Shown here: piece by piece, positions 21,720-32,485 of the stretch
Layout of the letters: each line of letters begins with the position of its first letter
Numbering within the stretch: position 1 is the first letter of the stretch
Assembly (NCBI GenBank): GCA_034770075.1
Contig: JAVJAP010000023.1
Location: forward strand, 186,001-250,000
DNA length: 64,000 nt
Reading direction: 5' to 3'
Origin: Aralia elata
Lineage: Eukaryota > Streptophyta > Magnoliopsida > Apiales > Araliaceae
Notes under the pieces: generated by a model
What the model saw: the letters and a program-made list of their open reading frames with translations, nothing else
What the model was told of the DNA's origin: nothing
The model's database searches: none
Program-made: the position numbers and the translations under genes

Positions 21720-23101
21720 CATCCTAATCATAATAGAATTCTAAAAGATCTAACAAAATCTTCAAAATCTGGTCAAAATCGCGTCAAAACGCGTCTTCAA
21801 ATTCCGTTCCATGCTTCAGCGCGGTCGGCGCTCAAATGAAAGCGAACCAGCGTGGCCGGCGCTCAACGGCAGAGACCTCAGTGCGGTCAGCGCTCAACGT
21901 AGGCCATTTCAGCGCAGCCGGCGCTCAACTCTGGCAACAACAAGCGATTTATCCTTTTTTCGAATTTTAAGCCCGAATTAGATTCCCCGCTCATCCCAAT
22001 CATTTGCACCAAATTATTAAGCTTTGAATCTTCTTCTTTGGCCATTGTCTTCACACTATTGTTAGTCCAAACTTCCTGAATTAATCCATTATGCTCTTCT
22101 TTGAAACGTTTAGCTCGTGCCCTTGTCACTGGCCCAATTGGAACTTGTACCAGATCCGCTTCATAACTTCTACCCTTGTCCAAGCCAAGCATATCCTCAT
22201 CGTTCCTCTCCTCTTGAAAAAGATTTGTCCTCAAATCATCACCTACATTAAATAGACTTAGATCAGTAACATTGAATGTTGCACTAACATGATATTCACC
22301 AGTTAAATCCAGTTTATAGGCATTGTCATTAATGCGTTCCAGCACTTGGAATGGACCATCTCCCCTCGACAGCAATTTCGACCGTCTTTGAGTCGGAAAT
22401 CTTTCTTTTCTCATATGCAGCCAAACCCACTCTCCCGGTTCAAAGATCACTTGACATCGGCCCTTGTTGGCTTGTTTAACATACTACTCCATCCTCCTCT
22501 CGATGTTAAGCCTTGCCTTCTCATGTAGCTGCTTAACAAATTCAGCCTTTTTCTTTCCATCCATGTTAGTAAATTCAGAAACAGGTAATGAAGATAAATC
22601 CAAAGGAGTTAAAGGATTAAACCCATATACAATTTCAAATGGTGAAAATTATGTAGCAGAATGAACATACCGATTATATGCAAACTCAACATGCGGTAGA
22701 CACTCTTCCCAAACTTTAATATTCTTTTTGATAACAGCCCTTAACAATGCAGATAAAGTTCTATTAACTACTTCCATTTGACCATCAGTTTGTGGGTGAC
22801 AAGTAGTGGAAAATAACAATTTAGTACCTAACTTATACCACAAAGTTTTCCAGAAATAACTCAAAAACTTAGTATCTCTATCTGAAACAATTGTTCTAGG
22901 CATACCATGCAATCTAACAATTTCTCTAAAGAACAATTCAGCTACATGGGAAGCGTCATCAGTTTTGTGACAGGGAATAAAATGTGCCATTTTCGAAAAC
23001 CTATCCACGACCACAAATATTGAATCATGACCACACTTAGACCTAGGTAAACCCAACACAAAATCCATAGATATATCCACCCAAGGGTCATTAGGTATAG
23101 G
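21720..23101 (-). pseudogene. Element A U3 tail, GC repeats, pol tail and integrase core, copy 2
   Basis: This is the second copy of 17351-18733. It holds the 31-bp GC repeats, the pol tail with GPVTRARAKRF, the GPY-like region and the DD35E core. Differences from copy 1 include TDGQME for TNGQME and an open codon at DNAYKLDL, where copy 1 has a stop. The integrase reading still stops at 22649. It is followed by the duplicated CACTA left end at 23102. Confidence 0.88.
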
Positions 23102-23593
23102 CACTACACCAAAATGGGCATCTAGTGAAAAACAAATCCTTCACAAGACATAATATATCACTCACAAGAGATTTATTGCGAAGAAATATTTTCTTCACAC
23201 GATTGCTCGCATAAGACCTCGTCGCAATAGGGTATCCTTCGCTAAGTAGTAACTAAATATTTTTTGTGAAGGATATATTGTGAATAACGTTTTACTCACA
23301 AATTATATTTGGTAATGGAATATTGTTATTTAGTGAAAGGTTGGTTTCCTTCATAAATAATATTTTAAGGACTATTTGAAATTAGTGAATAACTTTATTC
23401 CCTCACAAATAATATATTGTGACTAGAGAAGATTTTAGTAAGGGAAATAATCATTCATTAATGACCATTTCTCAAGTAAAATCCTTGGTAAATTATAAAT
23501 TTGTAAATAAAAAAATTAATTTCTAAATAATCAAAATTCATTGCAAATTATAAATGATTTTTAAATCCGTGATTTCATATATTTATTTATTTA

Positions 23594-23639
<46 letters not shown>

Positions 23640-23972
23640 CTCTATAAGAAATATTAAATTTAATATTTCAAGTAAATATAAATGTCATATATGTTTAAAA
23701 CTAATTGATAAACTAATACATAAAGAGCTAATACAACCAATACTCCGCATATAAATAGATAATGCTCGAGTCACGATGACTACAAAATTTGTTATTGTAT
23801 CTTAGTCTCCCAAGGACCATAGTACCTACAATATTTATTAAGTAACATAAGAAAACTGAAAGAATAACATCGAACAAAGAACACAAAAAACAAATAAAAG
23901 TTTCTGCAGTTCAAAAGTAAGACAAAAACAACAACATAACACAGTTCAACCTATGGAAGCAGTGAATGTAAA

Positions 23973-24590
23973 GCTACAAGCAGCAGAACACAGACAAAAG
24001 CAGATGTTTCGTTCTTGGAAAATGTGTTCCAAAACCCCGCGTTCTTAACTGATCTTCAACCAAAGGATCATAAGACAACTGTTTCTCCAAGAACTGTGAA
24101 AGAGTTTGCAAAACACGAGCAACGGAAACTGGTTATGTTGGGTTCATCCATGGAGGATCAGATTGTGAAGTACCAAGCTCATTTAGAGAATCTTGCTTAC
24201 ATCTTCTGTAAGCCCAGTTGAACAGATTCTTGATTATATCTTAGAAGACACTGTACGTAGGGAATCTTGATTTAGGTGCAGAAAGCATGCCATTTCGAGT
24301 TGACAATATAGTATCAGATGAATTAGCTGCAGCTCATGGACTTCCCAAGCCTATAGAGCACGTTAGGGAAGGGGTTTTAGATCCTCTTTTCATCGAAAAG
24401 AAAGTAGTGAGCCCCCAACCAGAAGCTGTTTTGGAGTAGTACTTTGTGTCTTTTCCAGAAGACATGGCAAAGGTGAAGAACTTTCCTGAAATCTTGTCTC
24501 CTGGATTTGAAAAAGACTGCCAAACAAGAAGAGGTGTGGAGTATCGGTTTTGAAGCTGGTGCTTGTACTTCTAGTTCTAACACTTAGCTA
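23973..24590 (+). pseudogene. Unrecognised coding-like fragment, copy 2
   Basis: Copy 2 of 19605-20205. A 1-base insertion (after GAATCTTGCT near 24196), a 3-base insertion making a stop near 24437, and another 1-base insertion near 24513 break frames that are open in copy 1. Reading frames here are therefore not under constraint. Confidence 0.45.
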
Positions 24591-24746
24591 TGGGGAAATC
24601 AAGGATGGGCCTGTAAACTTCATGCTGTAAGAGTCAAATGATTAAATATTTAAGTGCATATACATGCAACCCTATGAATAAAAAAAAGAACACAGAAAAA
24701 TAAATAAAAGACCAAATTATACATCCTTATCAACAATATAACTTAC

Positions 24747-25427
24747 GAAAGTTGAAGTCATGCCAGCACAAGCACCTGCTGCTAGTCTTCCAATAACAGA
24801 GAGCTCGCCATCTTTCCCCATAAAAAGTTTCTTCAGTTCAAAAGTAAGACACAAAATGAATGTTGCGAACAATATCAATTTTGAATGCATTTATTATACA
24901 GTGGTAAGGAATTCTTCACAAGGGTTCAACATTACCTTGTAGGTTTGTTCAGCATTACCTTGTAGGTTCCATAAGCAAACAATTGAATAGCGCTATAAAG
25001 GTATGATATGTATCACCTAGTTGAAAGAAAATCAAGTAAGAACTTCCCCAAGAAAAACTACAAGTGGATAATGAATATTGCACTACCTTCACCTAAAAAG
25101 TCAGTTGTAATGTTATTCCATTAGGTTAACTTCAAGCTAAAGATACTACTTCATTGATACATCCTGTCATTGATATTAGCCACAATAGGGTTGCAACACC
25201 AGAATAATGAACATAACTAAAAAAATGATCATAACTAAGAAAATAGGCACACATAAGTTAGCACCTTTCATGATTAAAGTATATATAATCAAAAAAACTT
25301 AACAACATATATTCAGTGCAAAAAGTACTCGGGGTACAATGAAGAGTGATTAGATAAAGCAAAAAGGTACCTCGATGAATCCTATTGCTTACGTAGCACC
25401 CTATTGCCCAGCTCTCAGTCCATGAGT
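24747..25427 (-). pseudogene. Captured carrier-like exons, copy 2
   Basis: Copy 2 of the three carrier-family blocks: 25371-25427, 24959-25016 and 24747-24830. It carries an in-frame TAG in the first block (GQ-stop-GAT, where copy 1 has GQEGAT) and an extra A in the second block near 24999 that shifts the frame. These changes arose after the duplication, so the fragments are decaying. Confidence 0.7.
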
Positions 25428-25651
25428 CTGGAGATAAAACATATTAAATTGTTCAAATGGCATTAAAAATTTGAGAAGAAGATAACTTGTTAATATAAAC
25501 ATTGCTCAGCATACGTACACATACGGGCAGATTTTAGCACACGGGAAAAACAAATAAATGATGTAACAGAGGATTTCCGGAATAATAGACGACTCTAGTT
25601 CATAAGTCCACCTCCCCAACAATAGCCACTCCAGAATAGGAATGACCATAC

Positions 25652-27521
25652 TGGGGGAGTTCTCCACTCAGGCACAATCCAAAGTCCTTCTGTAACTTCA
25701 ACCGGATGAAATGACTCCTGCAACAGTTGATTAACATAGTTCAAGATGTTGAGCTCATTCACCAAACACTACAAAATATAATTATCAGCAAACAAGAACA
25801 TTCATAAATATGGTCAGATAAGTTGAACTTCAACTTTTAATCTGATTATGGAACTTCGGATTTATTATTCATTCCAGAATGATCTCAAAATTATGAGGCA
25901 GGTGTAAACTTTATCAACGTATACAGAAGTCAGCACATGCATGCGTGCATGCACTGTGAAGTGAAAGCTATAACACTTGACAACCTCTAGAGACAACAGA
26001 TAGGGGGAAAAACAGCCATTGGCTGACGTGGCTAGCCCAATAGATTTTTGCCCGCCGCAGTGAAAGTTATTTGTGGGCTTCTATGGGCAAAACCAATAGT
26101 GAACATGTTTTTAGCTGCTGGAAACTGCCATAATTGTGTTTTCAAGTTACAATTCACCAAACATAAGCAACCTATATATTGTACGTGTTGCAATGCTGTG
26201 TCATAATGGAAACGAAGTTAACCAGCAAAAGGAGTCATTTTTAGTCTGCATATAAATGCTCTTCTATTATTTTTCTTCCTATTTAAAAGCTTATATGCAC
26301 AATAAGTATAAAAGCAAAGCTAGACAAATATATACTCCTCTCCTTTGACTGGACATATTAAAAAAACCAGAGTAACAGTACAAATGTCCCCTCAACTATA
26401 GAGAAGTGATAAACAGTTTAGATGACCAAAAACTGTCATGTAACTGAAAAGTAGGAAAAAAAAATAGTACATTTGTTGAGCATGTAACTGCAGAACGAAG
26501 TGCAGGAGAATCAATCTCACCTGAGTTTCTTTAATCCAGTCGGAGTGGTAACCCATTACAACTTCATAACTAGGTGTATCTTTCAAGCCTATGGAGTCTG
26601 CAGCATGTAAAATGCTCTTGTGAACGTCTTGGGATATAGCATAAATTGAACTAATGCAGATCTACAGATATATTGGTTGTGAGCCACCATCAAGGAGACC
26701 ACATAAAACAGGAACATAGGTTGGTTTCACATAATGTGATATGAATAGACATTATTAAAGAATGCTCAAAGGGTTTACCTCTTCATTTTGGTCATAGCTG
26801 TCATGTTCATCAATGCTGGTAGAACTAGCACCAAAACATAACAAAGCTTCTGAAAGCATATCCTAATCAAACACAACAAAAGTAATATTAGTCACCCTTC
26901 CCACCCGGTTCAATTCGGGGAAGGATCAATTAGTATCCTCCAATTTCACCATTTTCCTTCAATTTTAGCATTTTTATTTCACCGTCTTGGATCCAGCTTG
27001 ACTCTTGGTATTGCAAAGTAAACTTTATGCCATTTTATCCATCTAGTGAGTCCGTCCATTTTATTTAATTCATGTATATGAACCTTGGAAAATGACAGAA
27101 AATAAAAATCAATAATATATATAGTTGGTCCTTAGAATTGAGTTGAGATTAGTACATAAATACGTTTCGCAATCTACTCTCTACCGCGAAATATCTGGTA
27201 CAACGAACGTGAACGGAAAGGTAAGGAGAAGGATGAAGCAACTATGGGAGTCTCTGGTGAAGAAGAAGGCGAAGACGAAGACGTTGCACTGACTGTAAAG
27301 AAATTGCTGAAACTGAGTCGGCTTTTCAGTTGATAGAGTGAATCGGAGCTGGTAAGGATATGCGTATAAGGAGTGATGTTGAGGAGCCGGTGAGCGTGAA
27401 GGGTGGTGGAGATGAGTGGAGTGTGAGAAAGGTGTTTGATAAAATGACTGGTGGAGATGAGTGGAGTGTGAGAAAGGTGTTTGATAAAATGACTGCGTAG
27501 AGAACATACTACTAGTAACAT
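25652..27521 (-). pseudogene. Captured 5' half of a PrmA-like (ribosomal protein L11 methyltransferase) gene
   Basis: Four exon-like blocks lie in order on the minus strand. About 27170-27521 starts at a methionine and is Ser/Thr-rich like a transit peptide; SPYLSVHVRC follows in a different frame, so one base is probably gained or lost. Next are 26779-26862 (DMLSEALLCFGASSTSIDE), 26521-26661 (DVHKSILHAADSIGLKD, MGYHSDWIKETQ) and 25652-25717 (ESFHPVEVTEGLWIV). All internal blocks are whole codons with AG/GT borders. The catalytic methyltransferase half is missing. The intact enzyme methylates ribosomal protein L11; these fragments cannot. The N-terminal block contains a direct repeat of SHFIKHLSHTPLIST. 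Confidence 0.75.
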
Positions 27522-27600
27522 CTCTCTATATCTATCTATATATATCTATCGCCCGTTTTGTGAAGAAAAAACAATGTCCAAGTCCTCTGATGGAGTATAT

Positions 27601-27604
<4 letters not shown>

Positions 27605-27660
<56 letters not shown>
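27605..27660 (+). repeat. AT dinucleotide microsatellite
   Basis: A run of about 28 AT dinucleotides upstream, in transcription direction, of the PrmA-like first exon, likely within the captured 5' flank. Confidence 0.9.
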
Positions 27661-27662
<2 letters not shown>

Positions 27663-29648
27663 TGCGTCTGTCGAATTAATAAAACTGGCGATTGGGCCAT
27701 TGGCTGGCTAAGGGAGTTCCACGTAATTTGCTTGGCCTTTTTTTAACTTACATATCTAATGCGTATGTTACATGGAGAGGACTGAGGGTACGTACATTTA
27801 ATATACCTTCCTGCTCAAAAATCTCAATATAATCAGCTGCAGAGATCAAAGATTTTATATCTTAACTGTAGAAGTGAACTTTTTAAATTAAACAGATATA
27901 AAGAGAGTAGCACTTCAAAAACTATTCACATTACTTCCTTTAAAATCCTTTTATAGATAAACAAAAAACCATTCTGACTAATTTCTTGTAAAGCAACAAG
28001 TATTGTTTATGCAATCAAATCTTTTAACTATTTCAGATTATCATCATCAGAAGGAACATTGAAATAAAATAAAAAGACATAATAGCCTATCTACTTTAGT
28101 ATACTAACACGTTAATCAAACAATTGTTGGTATTTTACATCTACGGGTCATGTAAAAGGATTAGCATTTGAATTTTCAAGCTCAAAAGCAGAATGCAAGT
28201 AGTACCTGTTCATCCGAATTTTACACCAAGCAGCTTGAATATAAAGATAAAAAACATAATCTTGAAAAAACAATATGAGGATCCCACATCAATAGACCAT
28301 TTATAGACACATTTAAAGCTAAATTGCAACAAATTAAAGCAAACCCAAATGACAAAATAAAGTAACTTTTTCTACTCCTTATGATCAGAAGATGAAGGGC
28401 TACAAACTACTCAATAGTATATCTCTTCATTGGAGCATTTCACCAAACAGTTTATATGCACCATGCCAGATAACTCTAAATTAGCAAAAAATAGTGTGAA
28501 AATGGGACAACTGGAAGTAGCAGCGAATTAGTGAAAAAAGTTGCAAACCTACCAGATAGTACCTTGGCGAATTATATGCACAAAAAATAACCATTTTTGA
28601 TAAAGAAAGCTCAATCTGAAAGGGATGTGAATTAACAAAATCAAGAAAGCTCACCGTACATCCAGATCAATCTTAGTCATGGGTCGATTTCTTGGGTTCC
28701 TTCGTTCTCATCCGCGAAAGGAATGGTGTTTCCATCCAAAACAGCAGGGCAATCCCAATTTGTCACCTCTCAATCCCATTAGGAATCTTTGAAGAATATT
28801 TTTTGTTTCTCTTTCTATTAAAGAAGAGATGAAAAAACGATTGACTTTAGATTTTCTCGAAAAGGAAGATGGAAGCTGAAGAGGAAAAGAAGAAACACAG
28901 TGACTCGAATGAAGACTGAGAGTTAAAGAGATTGATCAGACCAATAAATTAACCGAGTTAACTCTAAATTAAGTAAGGGTTGACTCACTGAGTTTTTCAA
29001 TTAAAAGAATTGACTTACGTCATCTATTTAGGTGTATTTATATATAATACTAGTTGATAGTTGATATGAGTATTTTATTTTTGGCATTTGTGGTCTAGTC
29101 CACAAAAGAACGTCATTATCTTTTTCTTTTTTTCTCTTTTTTTTGTCACTATTAATGTATAAAATTTTAAGGTTTTAACGTAGTGTAAACTTATTTATTT
29201 TATAGTTTATTAAAAGAAATAGTCGATATCGTAAGTTATTTAGAAAGTGTTATTAAAAGTAAATTTACTACTGTAAAATTTTTTTATGTATTTATATTAC
29301 AATTTATATTCACCACAATTAATTCTAAAAAAATTATTTAGAACAAAAAAGTGACTAATTTTATCTCTCGCAAAAAATCTCTGAACAATAATATATAGTG
29401 AATAATAATTCCTTCATTAATAATTTTTTTCCTCGCAAATTGTCATCATAAATTGGCGCCAAATATCCTTTTACCACCTCAATTTTGCGAAAGAAAAAAT
29501 ATAAATTGTGAAGGATGTTTCTTTCGCTAATAACTATATTGTTACTACATTTTTTTCCTTCACTGTTCCTTCGCTAGAAAACTCCTCATGTGAAGGAATG
29601 AATTCCCTCACAAAATTTCCTTCACTGCATCCCTAATTTCTTGTAGTG
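27661..29648. other. CACTA right part: no recognised gene, subterminal repeat zone
   Basis: No convincing gene. A coding-like block near 28690-28770 (minus strand, NWDCPAVLDGNTIPFADENE) is unassigned. From about 29250 the sequence has recurrent TCGCAAA, CCTTCAC and TCACAAA motifs, the dense subterminal repeats to which CACTA transposases normally bind. The terminal inverted repeat closes at 29648. Confidence 0.6.
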
Positions 29649-31222
29649 AGGCAATGGCATATACAATCCATGAGGTTGAACATAAGACTTAGACTATTTA
29701 CATGTAATGCATTTATCACAAATTCTTTCCACATCCCATTTCACATGAGGCCAATAAAAATGTTCTTTCAAAATAGATAAAGTCTTTTCTACACCAAAAT
29801 GACCCATTAGACCTCCCCCATGTGACTCTCTAATCAACAACTCACGTAAAGAACATGCAGGTATACACAACTTATTTTCTCGAAATAGAAAACCATTAAC
29901 TTTAAAATATTTACCTATAGTATTCTTCTCACATGATTTAAACTCTTCACAAAATTCAAGGTCACTAACATATAATTCTTTGATCCATTCAAAACCCAGC
30001 AATTTTGTATCAAGAGTATTTAATAACACGTACCTTCTTGAAAGAGCATCAGCAACAACATTCTCCTTACCCTGTTTGTATCGGATGACATATGGAAATG
30101 TCTCGATAAATTCCATCCACCGGGCATGTCGCTTGTTCAACTTATGCTGTCCTTTCAAATACTTCAAGGATTCATGATCGGTGTGAATCACAAACTCTTT
30201 AGGCCAAAGGTAGTGTTGCCACGTCTCCAACGCTCGAACCAATGCATACATCTCCTTGTCATAAGTAGGATAGTTTAGAGCTGCCCCACTTAACTTCTCG
30301 CTAAAGTACGCCACTGGTTTCCCTTCCTGCATCAACACAGCTCCAATCCCTAAACCTGAAGCATCACACTCAATCTCAAAAGTCTTAGCAAAGTTAGGTA
30401 AAACAAGCAAAGGAGCGTTAGTCAACTTATCTTTAATCAATTTAAACGTCTTTTCCTGTTCTTCACCCCACTTAAAACCCACACTCTTTTTGATTACTTC
30501 CGTCAATGGTGTTGTGATGTCGCTGAAGTTCTTCACGAAACATTGGTAGAAACTTGCCAGTCCATGGAAGCTACGAACTTGACTCACATTTGATGGACTC
30601 GGCCATTCTCGGATTGCACATATTTTCTCCTCATCCACTTGAACTCCCTGTGAACTCACGACAAATCCAAGAAAAACAATTATATCCGTACAAAACGTGC
30701 ACTTATCCATGTTAGCAAATAACATTTCCTTACAAAGTACATCTAAAACAGATTTTAAATGCAATGCATGCTCTCCCAAGTTTTTGCTATATATCAAGAT
30801 GTCATCAAAATACACAACCACAAATTTCCCAATGAATGGACGCAAAACATGGTTCATTAATCTCATGAAAGTACTAGAAGCATTAGTTAGACCAAACGGT
30901 AATACTAACCACTCATACAACCCATATTTTGTTTTGAAAACCGTTTTCCATTCATCACCCTCATGCATACGAATTTGATGATATCCACTTTTTAAATCAA
31001 TTTTTGAAAATACACTAGACCCATGCAATTCATCTAACATATCATCTAATCGTGGGATGAGATGTCGATATTTTACCGTAATGTTATTGACTGCTCTACA
31101 ATCAATGCACATGCGCCCTTTCCCATCCTTCTTAGGCACCAAGATTACTGGAACTACACATGGACTCATGCTTTCCCTGACAAACCCCTTCTCCATGAGT
31201 TCGCCAACTTGCTTTTGCAACT
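29649..31222 (-). pseudogene. Element A reverse transcriptase, RNase H and integrase N-terminus
   Basis: From high to low coordinates the order is RT blocks VILVPKKDG, CIDCRAVNN, DLKSGYHQIRMHEG, WLVLPFGLTNASS and the catalytic VVYFDDILIYS. Then come the RNase H region (FEIECDASGLGIGAVLMQ, YPTYDKEMYALVRALETW, IHTDHESLKYLKG, ADALSRR) and the integrase HHCC zinc finger (GLMGHFGVEKT, CDKCITCK). A TAG stop follows the zinc finger at 29694. Removing the CACTA element joins this to the DD35E core at 18731. The upstream end is cut by a SINE at 31223. Confidence 0.9.
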
Positions 31223-31462
31223 TTTTTTTTTGTTGATAATGTGGAGTTTTTCAACCGCAGTCAGACTAAGTCTCCCCACCCTGGGCCAGGCTTTGCATAC
31301 AGGTTCTGCCTAAGACATGGCTTCACCCAGAAATGTACGACCTATGGCCGCGTTGCCTTTGCAGGCTAAACAATTGTTGCTAGTGGGATTCGATCCCAGG
31401 ACGTCCGAGTTTACGGTTCGGCCCGGGGCCTCATTTAAACCACTGCGACAACTGTCGCGGTT
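31223..31462 (-). mobile_element. tRNA-derived SINE, family 3, in element A RT
   Basis: Flanked by an exact 14-bp duplication TTGCTTTTGCAACT (31209-31222 and 31463-31476). On the minus strand it starts near a box A-like GTCGCAGTGGT, has box B GGATCGAATCC (31388-31398), a body with CCTGGCCCAGG-like sequence, and ends in a poly-A run next to the left duplication. It shares the head layout of family 1 but a different body. The small plus-strand ORFs here are not genes. Confidence 0.9.
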
Positions 31463-32485
31463 TTGCTTTTGCAACTCCTTCGTCTCCTCGGGATTGCTCC
31501 GATAAGCTGGACGATTTGGAATGGTTGCACTGGGTACGAAGTCAATTTGATGCTCAATTCCCCGAATAGGTGGTAATCCTTGTGGAAGCTCCTCGGGAAA
31601 CACATCCTTATAATCCTGCAAAAGATATGAAACAACACTAGGCAAAGAAGAATCGTTAGCGTTAGTATTCAAAAGCGCCTCCTTATACCGAAGTATAATC
31701 ATCGGCTGTTTAGCATCAAAAGCTCGCCTCACATCGCGCTTTTTTGCATAGATATTTGTTTTTCGCTCCTCGTCTTTTCTTTTCTCTCTTTCTTTTTCTC
31801 TCTTATTTTTCCTCTCATGACTTTGTTCCTCTTGAATTTTCTTTTCCTCACTCTCTTTTCTTTTTTCATGATCTTTTTGCAGATGAATTTGATCCTCATG
31901 TACCTGTTGTGGTGACATAGGACAGAAAGTAACTTTCCTTTTATTGTGAACAAAAGAATATTCATTTGTAAAGCCATCATGTTTCACACATCTATCAAAT
32001 TGCCACGGTCGACCAAACAATATGTGACCCGCCTGCATTGGAACCACATCGCACAAAATTTCATCCACATACTTCCCAATAGTAAATGGCACCAACACCT
32101 GTTTAGTCACTTTAATCTCATTACTATCATTGAGCTATTGCAATCGATAAGGTTAAGGATGTTTGGTTGTGGAAAGCCCTAATTTCTCTACCATAGCCAT
32201 ACTTGCCACATTCGTACAACTACCCCCATCTATCATGACACAACAAATTTTACCATTCACCAAGCACCTAGTATGAAATAAATTTTCACGCTGCTCGCTG
32301 CTTTCCTCCTTCACTTGTGCACTAAGCACCCTTCTCGTCACCAAAACTTCCCCACATATTGCAACTTCCTTGTCTTCCACCTCCTCCAACGGTGGCATAT
32401 AATCAGTATCACTGTCTTCCTCCTCGGTCTCGATATCACCATTATTAAGTAACAACATTGTCCGTTGATTTGGACATTGACTCGC
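31463..32485 (-). pseudogene. Element A protease and start of RT
   Basis: Starting at 32485 the reading gives the last zinc-knuckle codons (CPNQRTMLL), an acidic stretch, then protease with MIDGGSCTNVAS and GHILFGRPWQFD, a Lys/Glu-rich linker, and the pre-RT NRPAYRSNPEETKELQ. Two nonsense codons (near 32153 and 32135) separate the ORFs 32153-32614 and 31310-32110; both are readable in A'. The first codons of ORF 32153-32614 lie in the element B LTR and are not part of the gene. Confidence 0.88.

Larger units (their letters stand above)
17348..26104. repeat. 4.37-kb tandem duplication (two copies) across the A LTR, pol and CACTA
   Basis: The segment from about 17348 is repeated from about 21717 (offset 4368-4369, rising to about 4383 with indels). 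Copy 1 ends and copy 2 begins at the phrase GTGAACATCC. The left edge of copy 1 reads CAAACATCC and the right edge of copy 2 GAACATGTT, so all three share AACAT. The copies differ by a handful of substitutions, a longer ATT microsatellite in copy 2 (about 23597-23636), and several 1-3-base insertions. Confidence 0.92.
18734..29648 (-). mobile_element. CACTA (En/Spm-type) transposon carrying host gene fragments
   Basis: The left end is CACTACACCAAAATGGG (18734; copy 2 at 23102) and the right end, reverse complemented, is CACTACAAGAAATTAGGG (29648). Both are flanked by the 3-bp duplication AGG (18731-18733 and 29649-29651), as expected of CACTA elements. Subterminal regions are rich in CCTTCAC, TCACAAA and TTCGC motifs in both orientations. 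No transposase was recognised, so it is non-autonomous. The insertion splits the A integrase. Gene fragments lie on the minus strand at 20364-21332 and 24747-27521. Confidence 0.88.
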
